A stretch of 64,000 bases of DNA from Rheum nobile (GCA_027886185.1 WOAB01000563.1:1550001-1614000); one strand, 5' to 3'; shown: positions 8,543 through 19,504, counted from the stretch's first letter. The notes: generated by a model from the sequence alone, not told the origin. A program made the numbers and translations.

Positions 8543-9037
8543 CCTTGTCACTGGGCCCTCTGAGCGTAGGCTCATGGCTTGTTCCTCGTCTTGGGCCGTC
8601 ATGGGAGGCAGGGTCACATCACCTTCCCCCACTTGGCTGTGAAGCGTCCCCGCTTCACCATCGTTGATCTTGTGCTCGACATTCTTTGGCAAGTGCTCCC
8701 ATGCGAGAATTCCGGTGTCGAACACGAATCTTGTGCCGTCTCGTGGAGGATAGGCTACACAAGGTTGGTAGCGTGTGGGGTGGCTTTGCTGGCAAATCTG
8801 TCGTGAACTCTGCTTGCAACGAGGCGACAGTGTGGGGCAAAGGTGTGGCAAGGAGGTAGTTGTGCATGCCCGGAGTTGGCACCTTGCTGTTCAAATGGGC
8901 GATGAAGGCCCTAGGTCGGGCTAGAAGCACCTGGTGATCACAATGGTCCTGCAACGCAGTGTTCGGAGGCGCATACCCCTTGTCTCTGCAACGCGTGTTA
9001 TCCTGGGGCGCGTCATGGTGTGAGACAAGTTGTGGCC
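8543..9037 (-). pseudogene. pol: End of pol (G3)
   Basis: The minus-strand frame ends with VTLPPMTAQDEEQAMSLRSE followed by GPVTR, matching the second copy at 21474-21725. The tail (R/S)SEGPVTR(S/C)R followed by basic residues is typical of the end of plant chromovirus Gag-Pol. Just upstream is DGTRFVFDTGILAWEHLPKN. The frame runs into the copia LTR at 8542 and so loses its natural end. No integrase core or chromodomain signature could be made out in this short stretch. Confidence 0.6.
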
Positions 9038-9484
9038 TCAAGGAAAATCTCCGGGATCTGAGGTGGGTCGCTTTGGTGTTGACGCGGCCTTAATGGCGTT
9101 TTGGCGATCACGCTCAACCTCGTCCTGCAAGTTCTCATGGGGAGACATTGGATGCAAGGTGATGTGCTTTCCTTGGTAATTGAACACATAAGTGTTCAAA
9201 TAGCCATCATGGAGCACGCGCCTGTCGAATTGCCATGGGCGCCCAAGCAAGATATGGGTGGCGTCCATTGCAATGACATCACAAAGTATAGAATCATAGT
9301 ATTGCCCTATGGAAAAGGAAATTAAACATTGGCGAGATACTGTGTTACCTGGACTTTAAGAAATCCATTGGAGGGCATAAGGTTGTGGATGAGGCATCGT
9401 AGGCAATTTGAAGTGTGTGATGACCTTCTCATTCACAATATTAGCACATGAGCCTTCATCAACAATAACACTCAAGGAAGCTGT
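9038..9484 (-). pseudogene. pol: Aspartic protease (G3)
   Basis: Continues the gag frame after a stop at 9485-9487. Active-site region SVIVDEGSCANIVNEKVI (relatives have D-G-G-S or D-S-G-S; here D-E-G-S), then SFSIGQYYDSILCDVIAM and DATHILLGRPWQFDRRVLHD, the C-terminal LLGRPW motif of plant chromovirus proteases. Another stop lies near 9371. The frame ends at 9038 after TSDPGDFP. Beyond it the sequence jumps to the end of pol, so the RT-integrase region was lost by deletion near 9030. Confidence 0.82.
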
Positions 9485-11566
9485 CTAGACGAGAGCTCTT
9501 GTGTGGAACAAGTTCTCCCATTGATCCCGTAGGCTCGCTTCCTTGACCGTGAGTAGACGGCTAGTCACCAAGCTGAATGGTGTGCCCGCGTTCAGAGAAG
9601 CATGTACACAGTCATAGGCGTCGTCCTCCTCTGTGTTGCCGTCATCGATCGCGTCAAGTGTGGCCTCCTCCTCGTCACAAGACTCGTAGCCGGCGGTGGC
9701 GGCGGAGAACAACACCTTGCGAGCATTGGGGCAATCTTTCTTGTAGTGGCCTCGCCCACCACATTTGTAACACTCAAGGTCTCGCGCGCGATCTGTGCCC
9801 TCTGGAGCTTGGCTGGTCGCGGTCTGGCACGGCGCGGTGTTTGGCGTCGACGGCTTCGCGTTGGGAGCTTGGACTGACGCGGCTGTGGTAGACACACTAG
9901 GGCGAGAGATTTGTGCATAGATTTGCATCGCCGTGTGGGTGAGTGTGTTCAAGTCTTTGATGGACAAAATCTCAAGTTGATCACGGATGTTGGTGTTCAA
10001 GCCACTCAAGAATTTTGTCCTCAAAGTCGATGGTGCAACGGAGATGTTGGCCTTGTAATACATGTCTTTAAGCTTGGAAAAGAACTCGAGTGGAGTCATC
10101 GACCCTTGGCGAGCCATGGCAATCTCCATTCGCATTTGATTCCTGTAGTCTGGAGGCACGTATTTCTTGGTCATCACATAGACTAATTGATGCCATTCTG
10201 TGACTCTTGTCCTGTGGCGACGTACGCAGTCATCTTCGAATCTATGCTACCACACGCGGGCAGCTACTCGAAAGTGAAGGGTCGCGGTGTCGACATGCTC
10301 CTCAAGTGGCACTCGACAATATCTAAGGGTGTACTCCGTAGCCTGCACCCATTCAAGAAAAGTAGATGGATTGTATTCACCAAAGAAATGCTCGATCTTT
10401 ACCTTGACGTCGTGTCGTTGGTATCGTGGCTGGGCAGGTGTTTGGTTGAACGCGTTGTTTGGCACGGCATCGTAGAGAGGGTTATCAAAGGCGCGCACTC
10501 CATGTGGTCTATCGCGTCCAACCTGGCGTCTATTGCGTTCTTGGCGATCTTCGCGGACGAACTCATCCCTTGGTGCATAGGCGTCATCGCGTTGACGTCT
10601 TCGCGGCTGGGCATCGTAGTTGTCGCGTTGAATGTCCATTGGCATAACATCGCGGCGCTCGTCGCCAATGTCACGAACGCGTTCTCCTTGGGGCTGGAGA
10701 AGCGGTGGAGGTATCCAATCTGAAGGGTGATCCTACAATTCAAGTGGATCTCCAAGAGGGGTGTGAAAAAAATTAGGGTTGACCATACATGAGTCCTCAA
10801 TCTCCTCATCATCATACTCGGCGAAGTCGCCGTGGGCATTGGGTGTGATCGACGCATAGCCGTCGGATCCATAACGCGGCGTCCGAACACTTTGGTGTCG
10901 AAGGTGATTGCGGACATCATGGCTCTGTGGCTGCGTAGCTGGCATTTTGAAGTTGGTCTCTTCACGTCGTGTATGCCCACTCGGTCTGCGACTGGGTCTC
11001 CTTGGTGTCGTGTCGGCTTGCTCGGCTCGGCGAGGGCGGCCGTCGTGTGTCGATGAGCCTAGTATGCGTCTCTGGGTTCTCCTAGAGGCATAGCGATCAT
11101 CAAAGTTGTATGGTTCAGAATAATCACCTTGAATGTCCTCGGCGTCGCGGTCATTGTCGGAGCCGGTGTCGAAGCCAACAGGTGTGGCTCTGGGCACGTA
11201 GTGGTCCGCGTTCGAAACGAAGCCTTGGCGACTCTCGATGACACTCTGCATACGATTCAGTTGTGTTTGGTGATGAGACATCGACGGCATGATTCATTTG
11301 CCTTTGTCGACTCTTGTCTTTGATGGACATGCGTCGGTGGCTCTGGGGATCTGTGGCTGGCACGAGTTGTGTTGCGCGTTCTCTGGCTTTGTAGGCTGAG
11401 TTCTCTTGTCGAAGAGCTTGGATATCTCTTTGCTCCTCAGACAACGCGATGATAGGATCCTATTATGGGTGGTCAATCGGTGGTTGGTCTTGGGGTAGCT
11501 CCAATAGTGGTTAATTTGGTCGATGTGTTCGACTCCAAGTTGGTTCGCACCGTGTTCAATCGTCAT
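9485..11566 (-). pseudogene. gag: Gag (G3), one frame with four stops
   Basis: ATG at 11566 (TIEHGANQLGVEHIDQINHY follows). The same frame runs to 9485 broken by stops at about 11291, 10733, 10247 and 9485. Order: N-terminal coiled-coil-like segment, Arg/Asp-rich low-complexity middle (RRPSRRPSGHTRRE), capsid core (KIEHFFGEYNPSTFLEWVQA, then MTKKYVPPDYRNQM and ARQGSMTPLEFFSKLKDMY), and a CCHC zinc knuckle CYKCGGRGHYKKDC at about 9775-9735. The acidic tail (DEEEATLDAIDDGNTEEDD) leads into the protease. The stops look like single-base decay of a formerly open gag-protease frame. Confidence 0.88.
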
Positions 11567-12403
11567 GGTACCTATAACAAGATGGCCAGACATAGGAGTA
11601 AAAACGAACCAAAGGACAACGAAGCACAACAAACAAGAAAATCACTAGTCAAGTCACAAAGTTCACGTAGGTAGGGCTTGTTTGGCTTGCCGTGAGGGCG
11701 GCTTGGCTTGCACCAGTGATGGTGTATCAAGCAAGTTGCAATCAAACAAACAAGAACAAATGAAAACCCTAAAACAAACGTAAATAAAGCAACCTAATTA
11801 GCAAGAAAGTACCTTCTAGGAAGCTTGACCTAGACGGCGGAGAGAGAGAGAAGATGAGCTTAGACCGATGGTGGGGTAGGGTCGCTATATTTTGGCTTTA
11901 CCTAACTTTGGAAAGTTTTTTTTTTTAATATCTTTTCGATATCTTTTTTTTTAATATCCGAGATCTTATCTTTTGATCTTTTCGGATTTGCAAAAGGAAA
12001 CAAAAATAAAAAAAAGTCTAAGTAACAAGAATATCACAAGTGTGATGTTAGAGATAGGGGAGAAAAGATAAGATTTTGATGATATCTTATATAAGGAAAT
12101 TCGGTTAACAACCTAAAAAGTAATATCTAGCAAACAAGGAACTTTATCCACGCAAGAAATAAGGAAACAAAATATTCTAGCATGCAAGATAACAAATTAC
12201 CTAACACACCAAAACTTAGGGAACAAGAAAAAAAATTCAGCCAAGATAGGATCTTGTAGAAACCGAAGGTGAAGCAAAGATGGTAACTTTGTGGTTTTTC
12301 TCTTCTTTTTCACGCGAGGTTGATACGAAATCAAAAGATGGGAGTAAGAAAAAATTTCGTGAACAAGATGTAAACTTGAGTTTGTGACTTACAAGACTGT
12401 TGG
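11567..12403 (-). other. 5' leader of G3, non-coding
   Basis: AT-rich stretch between gag and the PBS with poly-T runs (11925-11955) and purine-rich parts. It contains short open frames but no recognisable protein. It fits the long untranslated leader of a gypsy element. Confidence 0.6.
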
Positions 12404-12415
12404 GCTCTGATGCCA
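12404..12415 (-). other. Primer binding site of G3 (initiator-Met tRNA type)
   Basis: Minus-strand TGGCATCAGAGC; the standard site is TGGTATCAGAGC, so one base has changed. Two bases separate it from the LTR at 12418. Confidence 0.8.
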
Positions 12416-12417
12416 GT

Positions 12418-12457
12418 TGATGTGTTCTTGCCTCCGATGACAAGACAATTGTCAAAA
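12418..12457 (-). repeat. G3 LTR, inner 40 bp
   Basis: Plus-strand TGATGTGTTCTTGCC at the inner end. Athila is inserted after CAAAA at 12453-12457; the rest of this LTR resumes at 20844. Confidence 0.75.
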
Positions 12458-13791
12458 TGATAGGTGCTATTTCATACACCTTTACTAGCAATTATTAGCA
12501 TGATTTGGAGGAGTTTATGAGTAGTTTTGAGGCTAAGTCTGCAGTCCCGACATTATGGAAAGAAGTGAAGATATCCCAGGATTTGCAACTTAGATGGAGA
12601 TGATGAGGATGGAGATGGATCTGCTGGAGCATACTTGGAGAAGACTACCAATAGTTGGTAGTAATGAAGAGCAGCAGAAGAGAGGAAGAGAAGCTGAAGG
12701 AGAGAGTGAACGAGTTCACCACCCCGCGGCGATCCTCACCGCGACCCGGCGGTGACTCCCAGAGAAGCTTGAAGCCCCGCGGTGGCCGTGTTAAATGCCG
12801 CGCGCCCAGAGACATTTATTTCCTTTTATTTCGTTCAGACTTTGTTATTTTATTATTATGTTTCCTTTATTGTTTACATTAGTTTAACCTAGTTTTCTTA
12901 AGACTATTTAAGCCCTCTTTCTAGGTTAAGAGAAAAAAAACTTCGCTTTACATCAGACGTTATTTTTTCCTTAGTTTTCATTATCGTTTGAATGGAGAAC
13001 TAACTTTCCTTTGTTCTACTAGACGATTGAAGCAATACAGTTGATGTGTTTGTGAGATTTCTATTCCTTGTTCTTATCCTTATAAATGTTGGTTTGATTC
13101 TCTTGGTTATATTGATTATTGATTTCTTGTTGTTCTTCTTAGCCTGATCAACTAGGTTGAATACTTTTTATCAATTGCTAGGATTGCATATAGGGGTTCC
13201 GAGTGCACATCTAGTGGCATACACGATTGTGCGTATAGGGGTCTCGAGCGTACAATCGTGAGTGAGAATCAGTTGCATGTTAAGTAGTAAGGTGTCTTTC
13301 TATTTGCATGTATCCTATATCCTTGTGTGTATTGCTATTGCTTTGTTGGTGGTAAAGTATACCAACAACTGTGAGAATCAGTGGTGCTTTATCATTGGCA
13401 TAGTAATAAGTCTATCGACAACTGTGAGAATCGATAGTGCTTAAGATCAGGGTGGGAACAACTATAAGGATAGTAAAAGAACTTGGATTTAATAGATTTA
13501 TGTGATCAAATTATATCTCTGTATTGTGGATCTCGCTCTAGTAGGACTACTTTCCCCATTATATTTTCTCTACTCAACCAAACTTGTTTGCTTTACTTGC
13601 TTTGTTCTTTCTTGATAACTAAACCCCCCCTTGCTTGTTACTTGTCATTCACGATTTCATACTGCATCAGATCCTCCATGTGGGTTCGACCTTTGCTTGC
13701 TTACTATACATCTGTTTAGTAGGTCTGTTAGGACTTTTTACTTTGATAAGGCTAATCAACGATACTTGCATTGCGCACTTTTAGCCCGTCA
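12458..13791 (+). repeat. 5' LTR of the Athila element
   Basis: TGATAGGTGC ... TAGCCCGTCA, 1,334 bp. Contains a TATA-like TATTTAA at 12905-12911 and a CCGCGG-rich block at about 12722-12805. Followed by AATT and the PBS. Confidence 0.96.
12905..12911 (+). promoter_or_regulatory. TATA-like box in Athila LTR
   Basis: TATTTAA in a GACTATTTAAGCCC context; the 3' LTR keeps the same sequence at 19952-19958. Inferred promoter. Confidence 0.5.
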
Positions 13792-13795
13792 AATT

Positions 13796-13813
13796 TGGCG
13801 CCGTTGCCGGGGA
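13796..13813 (+). other. Athila primer binding site (tRNA-Asp type)
   Basis: TGGCGCCGTTGCCGGGGA, the site widely conserved in plant Athila elements, four bases after the LTR. Confidence 0.92.
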
Positions 13814-13869
13814 AGTTTTCTGTTTTTGTTGTGTGTTTTTGTGATTGATTTTTGGTGGAGACTTATCTT

Positions 13870-15390
13870 ATGGTCGACACCCGTAGTACTGACTCCCCTC
13901 TAGCTGCTTTTGATCCAGAAATTGACAGATCATTCCTTGCGAACCTGCGCGATCAAAGAGAAGAAGAAGAAGAAGAGGTTGAGATAGTTGAGACTGCTGA
14001 GACAGTTGTGACCGTTGAGGCTGAGACAATTAACATCCCTGCTGTTGAAATGGCTGAGACTCTGAGAGAATTGACTGAGCCGAATATTGGAGCACAGCCC
14101 TTGGCTGTCATCATCCATGCACTTGGCCAAGGGGTGAATTTTGAGCTGAAGTCTGGAGTTGTTGCTTATCTCTCGAAGTTCCACGGTTTGAGTGGAGAAG
14201 ACCCGATCTCTCACATGGGCAAGTTCCACAATGTCTGCATGACTATGAAGCCTAGGAACGTGACGGAAGACCAAATCAAGATGAGAGCTTTTGGTTTCTC
14301 CCTGCTAGACTCTGCAAGCGACTGGTACTATCACTTGCCACCAGGAACCATAGATACCTGGAATAAACTACACAAGGCGTTCCTGGACAAGTACTTTCCA
14401 ACGAAGAAGGCGAATGCCTTGAAAAAGGCAATTGCCAATATTGAGCAGGCTGGTGATGAGACGCTGTATGATTATCTTGAGAGGTACAAGAGGCTTTGCT
14501 CTAGCTGCCCATTCCACGGATACGCCAAGCAGGACCTTGTCCTCTATTTACACAATGGTCTGCTGGACCAAGAGAGAAGGATGGTTGACGCTGCTTGCGG
14601 TGGAAGCATTCTGAATCTGACACCGAATGCAGCCATGGAGAGATTCCAGGAGATGAGTGAGAGCACCAGGAGTTTTGGGAAGACATACCAAAGGAAGGCG
14701 GTCAATGCTGTGACCCCTGCAGGACCAAGCTCAGTACTGACTGAGCTAGCTGAGTTGAAGGATATGGTGAAGAGAATGGCGAATCAGAACGCTCCTCAAC
14801 AAGTCAAGGCATGTGGGCTTTGCTCTGATCAGTTCCACCATACCGATACCTGTCCCCAGCTGCAAGAGGAAGGTACTGCTGAAGTGAATGCTGTAGGAGG
14901 TTACGGACCCCCTAGGCTGCAGTTCCGTGGAAAACCCAATTACAATCAGAGAGGGCGTGACCACCCAGGTTTCAGATGGAGTGACCCTCAAGGCGGTCAA
15001 CAGCCGGTGCAACAACAATACCAGCAAAGAGTCCCGTACCAACAGAGGCCTCAGGGCCAAAGCTCCGGTGCTTCTACTGAAGAGATGCTAAAGACTCTGA
15101 CTCAGCATTTCGCCACGCATGTGCATGCTACTGAGTCAAGTATTAAGAACATGGAGAGGCAGATTGGTCAACTAGCTGATGTTGTGACCAAGATTGACCA
15201 GAGGACATCTAACTCCCTGCCCTCTCAGACTACTGCGAATCCAAGAGAGAATGTAAGTTTTATTACTCTTAGAAGTGGTACGAAATTGGTCGTTGCTCCT
15301 ATTGCTGAAGAGGAGAACGAAATCGAGAAGGCAGAAATCACGCACCGCCCCGCGGTGGATCCCATCGCGGCCTGGCCAGAAATTAAATAA
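13870..15390 (+). CDS. gag: Gag of the Athila element
   Basis: Capsid protein. An in-frame ATG lies at 13852, but the one at 13870 (MVDTRSTDSPLAAFDPEIDR) matches the usual Athila start. Order: acidic region (EEEEEEVEIVETAE), capsid core (FELKSGVVAYLSKFHGLSGE, ISHMGKFHNVC, WNKLHKAFLDKYFP, YDYLERYKRLCSSCPFHGY), a Cys/His motif CGLCSDQFHHTDTCP, a Gln-rich stretch, then TLRSGTKL near the C-terminus as in Athila relatives. Open for about 507 codons with no break. The frame stops at TAA 15388-15390 and continues in the same frame into the protease region, so the original was one gag-protease ORF. Just before the stop is a CCGCGG-type insertion-like segment. Confidence 0.93.
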   Translation: MVDTRSTDSPLAAFDPEIDRSFLANLRDQREEEEEEVEIVETAETVVTVEAETINIPAVEMAETLRELTEPNIGAQPLAVIIHALGQGVNFELKSGVVAYLSKFHGLSGEDPISHMGKFHNVCMTMKPRNVTEDQIKMRAFGFSLLDSASDWYYHLPPGTIDTWNKLHKAFLDKYFPTKKANALKKAIANIEQAGDETLYDYLERYKRLCSSCPFHGYAKQDLVLYLHNGLLDQERRMVDAACGGSILNLTPNAAMERFQEMSESTRSFGKTYQRKAVNAVTPAGPSSVLTELAELKDMVKRMANQNAPQQVKACGLCSDQFHHTDTCPQLQEEGTAEVNAVGGYGPPRLQFRGKPNYNQRGRDHPGFRWSDPQGGQQPVQQQYQQRVPYQQRPQGQSSGASTEEMLKTLTQHFATHVHATESSIKNMERQIGQLADVVTKIDQRTSNSLPSQTTANPRENVSFITLRSGTKLVVAPIAEEENEIEKAEITHRPAVDPIAAWPEIK

Positions 15391-16687
15391 GGAGCCAGGA
15401 ATGAAGTGTTGTTGCCACCGCCCCGCGGCTTTCCTCACCGCGACCCGGGGGCTGATCCCAGTAATCCCACCGAGACCCCACCGCCTCGCGGCGATGACCA
15501 ACACCCCGCGATGGGCTTACCGCGACCTGGCCCCCAACAATCCAGCCCCGCTGATGACTTCTTTGTTGATAACTATGTTCGCCATGTGTTTCCTCCTTTG
15601 GGTTCTGAGAAGCCACCAGCACCTTTTCCTGAGGCGTTGAAGGCCAAGAGAGTAGTCGACGACAGTGACTTGTTCGAGACATTCCGGGACTGTGAGGTGA
15701 ACATTCCCCTGCTCAAGCTTATCAAGGTTGTCCCTCGATATGCCAAGTTCTTGAAGGAGTTGTGCACCGTGAAGAGGACACAGAAGCAGAAGGTTCAGAA
15801 GAAGGTTCCTGTAGGTGAACATGCATCGGCGGTATTTCAGAGACGTATGCCTGTGAAGTGCAAGGATCCAGGTACATTTACTATTCCTATTACTATAGAT
15901 GGGTATCGATTTGAGAAAGCCTTGCTAGACTTGGGTGCCTCTATTAACGTGTTGCCTTACTCTTTGATTGAAGATTTAGGAATAGGACCCTTGCATGATT
16001 CAAACATTGTTATATGCTGATGGTTCTTGTGTACCCCCTAAGGGTATTGTGGAGGATGTTCTTGTGAGGATAGGTCCTTTGATTTTTCCTGCTGATTTCT
16101 TTGTTATGGATATGGACTATGATGAGCAGGTTTCCCCGGTGATGCTAGGGCGACCTTTTATGAAAACATCCATGACAAAGATTGATGTAGACAGTGGAAT
16201 TTTAACTATGGAATTCGATGGAATAATTTTTGAACATAATATTCATAAAGCCAACCCCATTGAATTGCCTACTCCTTACTGCATTAGTGATTTTGATGAT
16301 CATGTGCATGAAAATGTTAAAACTAGTGCAATAGAGACCATAGTTAAGTGTTCTACTATTGATGGACCTATTGAGTTGCATGAGTTGCATGTTGATGATG
16401 TCTTGCTAGATGACATAGGAGATCCCACTCCCTCTAATTTGGGCACTTGCCCCCCTACACTAACCATACAAGGCTATAAGCCTTTATCTAATGACGTGCA
16501 TCATATTCAGGTTGAGCCATATCGGCCCCCACATCGCTCTAAGTATGGGGGATATGCTCCAAAGGAAGTAAGCATGGAGTTGATGGCAAAGAGGGAACAT
16601 GGTATAAGGTCTAAACCTTTCCATGGGAGGTCTCAACAGGAAGAGACGAGTAGGAGGATTCCGAGGGGATCCTATTCCAAGTGGTAG
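15391..16687 (+). pseudogene. pol: Protease region of the Athila element
   Basis: Continues the gag frame after the TAA at 15388-15390. It holds FETFRDCEVNIPLLKLIKVV and YAKFLKELCT, then protease: FTIPITIDGYRFEKALLDLG and ASINVLPYSLIEDLG. D-L-G-A-S in place of D-S/T-G is normal for Athila. A 1-base shift at about 16000-16018 moves the rest into a second frame (YADGSCVPPKGIVEDVLVRI, PADFFVMDMDYD, VMLGRPFMKTSMTKIDV). That frame ends at 16687 with no RT. The first about 150 bases are CCGCGG/Pro-rich (PPPRGFPHRDPGADPSNP). The stop, the frameshift and the lost RT show that this copy does not make its own Pol. Confidence 0.85.
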
Positions 16688-17528
16688 TTGATCTGCAGTA
16701 CGTCGAGCCAACGACGTTAACCAAGGCGTTGTCCGGGAGGCAACCCGTGGTAGTTTTTCTTTGTTTCTTTTCTTTTCCTTAGATTATTTTTAGTAGTTTC
16801 TTTTGCTTTGTTTCGTTCGCCTGTTACTTACATTTCAGGTACGAAAGTAAATGGAGAGATGGTGTTCTCAGCTATCCCACCGCCCCGCGGTGGAGCTCAT
16901 CGCCCCGCGGTGGATTTTTGGTATATTTTCTCTCTCCGAAAAAATAAATAAATAATAAATAAATAATTTTGCAAGAATAAAGGGCCCCGAAAAAACCTTA
17001 AACGGGTGAGTAAAAGTTTTATTTCTTAAGTGGTAACTAAGGTTTTGACGGATTGGGCCCACTTTTGGGCCGAGATTTCTCGCTTTGGGCCTTGTACCAG
17101 CCGGCCCATCATCCTTTTCTTCCCTTTCACCTTTCCCTTTCCCTTCCCTAACCTAAACCCACTCTCTCACACCTCCATTCCCAACACCCCTCTCAAGCTC
17201 CCGAAACCCAAATCCCCCATTCTCCCACAAATCTCTCTCGACCTTAATCCAAATCTAGTCTCCAATTGCCTAAACCTTGAGTCCCTTGTCTAATTTGGAG
17301 TCTAGCCTCACAAACAAGCCAAACACAACCCCACTGCGCCACTGTCGCCCCGCCTCGCGCTGCCCCGCCTCGCATTGCACTCCCTCGCATCGCTGCTGTC
17401 ACCGCCCCGCGCCGACTCCACCGCGACCCGGCCAAAGCCCCCAGTTGTCTCACCGTGACCCGGCGATTCGTCCACCGCCCCGCGTCGAGGCATCTTGGCT
17501 TCGTGTGTTTGCTCGTTTGTAAGTACTC
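16688..17528 (+). other. Athila inter-ORF leader region
   Basis: Non-coding. Contains GTCCGGGAGGCAACCCG at 16731-16747, a motif typical of Athila elements ahead of the third ORF, a block of CCGCGG repeats at 16875-16915, a pyrimidine-rich stretch (17110-17160) and a long CCGC/CCCG-rich block (17330-17500). The pol domains expected before this region are missing. Confidence 0.75.
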
Positions 17529-17567
17529 TTGGTTGCCTTTTGTTTTGAGTTTCTCCATTCATTACTT

Positions 17568-18812
17568 ATGGCACCTAAGAGTAGGAAGCAAGTGTCTACG
17601 AGGGATGAGAGTGAGGTTTACAATGTTGTGAAGGAGAGGAAGGTGTTGGCTACTAAATTCTTTCACAAGCCAACATTGGCTGAATTTGGAATGCTAGAGT
17701 GTGTGTCCCTGTGCTTAGCACAGTGTGGTTTGGGGACGTTTCTGAACTTGGCTGCCCATGCGTATCCCGAGCTTTGTTACCAGTTCATCACCTCCTTCAA
17801 GAGGTACTCTGATGGTTCCGACAACAAGAGGATGATGAGGGTCACATTCACTTACAATGGGCGTGATTATGCTTTGTCCCCTAAGGTGGTGCGTGATGCC
17901 CTGGGCATTACAAAGCTGCCAACGGATGGATGGTCTGGTGGCATTCTTGAGTCGGATATGATGGAGTTCTGGAAGGCTGCTATGGGTAGGACGTTCAGGA
18001 AGGGTCAGGAGGTGAACTCGAAGCTGGTGAACCCGTGTCTACAGTTGATCCACAAAGTGATGATGAGAGATTTCTTTGGCCATGCTGATGATGGTAAGGT
18101 TCCTTTGAAGGATTTCTAGTGGTTTATGAGCATCTTGGAGGTTGTTACGTACACGTCATGTTGGGCTACCCTCTTTTTGGGTTCCTTGAAGAGGATTCGT
18201 GATGGTGAGCCACGTGATATTTGTGGGGGTGGTCTGATTACCCTCCTTTGTGCTGGAGTGATAGCTACCGATCGGATTCCTCGGCCTGTTGCCTGCGCGG
18301 TGTATGATATGGCACACATGAAAGTGTGCTCGATGCTGAAGCCATTGGGAAAGGATGGTGATTTAGTTTGGTCTTCCTATGATGGCCACATTCTGATTAT
18401 TCCCCGGGGGTTTGCTTATTCTCCTTCCTTTGCGGATTGGTGGATTCCCATTGATGGCAGAGTGACGACTGATGATGCCCCTGCTGCTGCTCCTTTAGGT
18501 CCATTTGGAGAAGGACCTAGTGCTGGTTTTGAGGCTGTTGCTGCTGATTCTATGGGTGGGGATGATCCCGTGCCTACCCAGTTTGATGCGCCTTCGTCTT
18601 CGTATGGTCCTGCCACACCTTGGCAGGAGTTGTATTCGAGAGTTGACGCGTTCTCAGTGCAGCAGACTCACTGGAACACCCGAGTAGAGACCGGTCTGCA
18701 GACTTGGCAGACCCAGTTCCGTGCTGATGTAGATGAGCGTCTGGACGCCATGGACGCTCATATGAGGGACTACTTCGGAAGGTACCCACCACCACCATCA
18801 GGCCCACAGTGA
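17568..18812 (+). pseudogene. Athila third ORF (env-like / ATHILA ORF-1 type), one internal TAG
   Basis: Start taken at ATG 17568 (MAPKSRKQVSTRDESEVYN); a longer in-frame ATG at 17529 is less likely. The frame runs to 18812 and is broken only by TAG at 18117-18119. Core: FLNLAAHAYPELCYQFITSF, VTFTYNGRDYALSPKVVRDA then LGI, NPCLQLIHKVMMRDFFGH, and after the stop WFMSILEVVTYTSCWATLFL and DICGGGLITLLCAGV. It ends in an acidic/Pro-rich tail with WQELYSRVDAF and a short coiled coil. It resembles the ATHILA ORF-1 family. No signal peptide or clear membrane anchor, so an envelope role is unproven. See findings for likeness to the copia third ORFs. Confidence 0.8.
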
Positions 18813-19504
18813 GTTTATTTCTTCTTCCCCTATTTCATTTGATGTTCTCTTTTCTACATTGAGGACAATGTACGGTTTCAGTATGGGGGAGGGATTTAGA
18901 CTTGCTACTTATATAGCTAGTGTATATAGCTTTGTTTCTGCATTATGTTTTCTGCATTTTTGTTCTGTAATTTTGCATTCGGATTTGTGAAAAAAAACAA
19001 CAAAAAAAGAGCCGAAAAGAGGTAAAAAGGCAACCAAAATCCTGGGATGAGCTGAAAACCCGAAAGGGCAGTTCAGGTAAAAAGCAGGTAGTCCAGCTGG
19101 TATAGACCAGGGCAAAAGTGGACTGGAGTGATGCGAGTATTTGTGAGATATCTAGCAAAATGAAATGAGTGGCTTGGTGAAAACCCGAAAAGGCGCCTTG
19201 GCAAGATGAGCGAAAAAGAAGAAGAGTGATTTTAGGATTTCTCTTTATTTCTTGGCAAGGTGTCATAAGAAGAGGTGGTATAAGGAGTTCGGGTAGGCCC
19301 CTCTGGAGCGATAAGGAGCTAGATTGGAGTTAGGACTAGAATTATCTTTGCATCACTTGTTTTGGTTGTCTGGAGCTTATTGTTGATATGTTGTAATTGC
19401 TAGTGTCTTATTTTCTTGTACTTCCTGAGGCCTTGGTGTTGATTGAGAGAGTAGGTTTTTCTTTAGCTTACTCGGGACGAGTAAGGTCTAAGTATGAGGG
19501 AATT
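18813..19504 (+). other. Athila 3' non-coding region and polypurine tract
   Basis: Contains ACATTGAGGACAATGTACGG then TATGGGGGAGGG (18856-18893) and, just before the 3' LTR, ACTCGGGACGAGTAAGG then TATGAGGGAATT. Both are long-known Athila landmarks; the second is the polypurine tract. GAAAACCCGAAA(G/A)GG occurs twice (19053 and 19179), marking a diverged internal repeat. No gene. Confidence 0.82.

Noticed and set aside
9577..9891. Arg/His-rich plus-strand frame opposite G3 gag
   Set aside because: Shadow of the minus-strand gag zinc-knuckle region; composition reflects the complementary codons.
12404..12415. tRNA-like sequence at primer binding sites
   Set aside because: Only 12-18 bases complementary to tRNA 3' ends, followed by gag leader; no cloverleaf. 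These are PBSs, not tRNA genes.
13262..13444. Short hydrophobic frame in both Athila LTRs (13262 and 20309)
   Set aside because: LTR sequence. No evidence of translation and no initiation context; repeated only because LTRs are copies.
16975..17528. Possible host gene promoter and 5' UTR upstream of 17568
   Set aside because: The region lies inside complete Athila ends and carries the Athila GGGAGGCAACCC landmark upstream; it belongs to the element.
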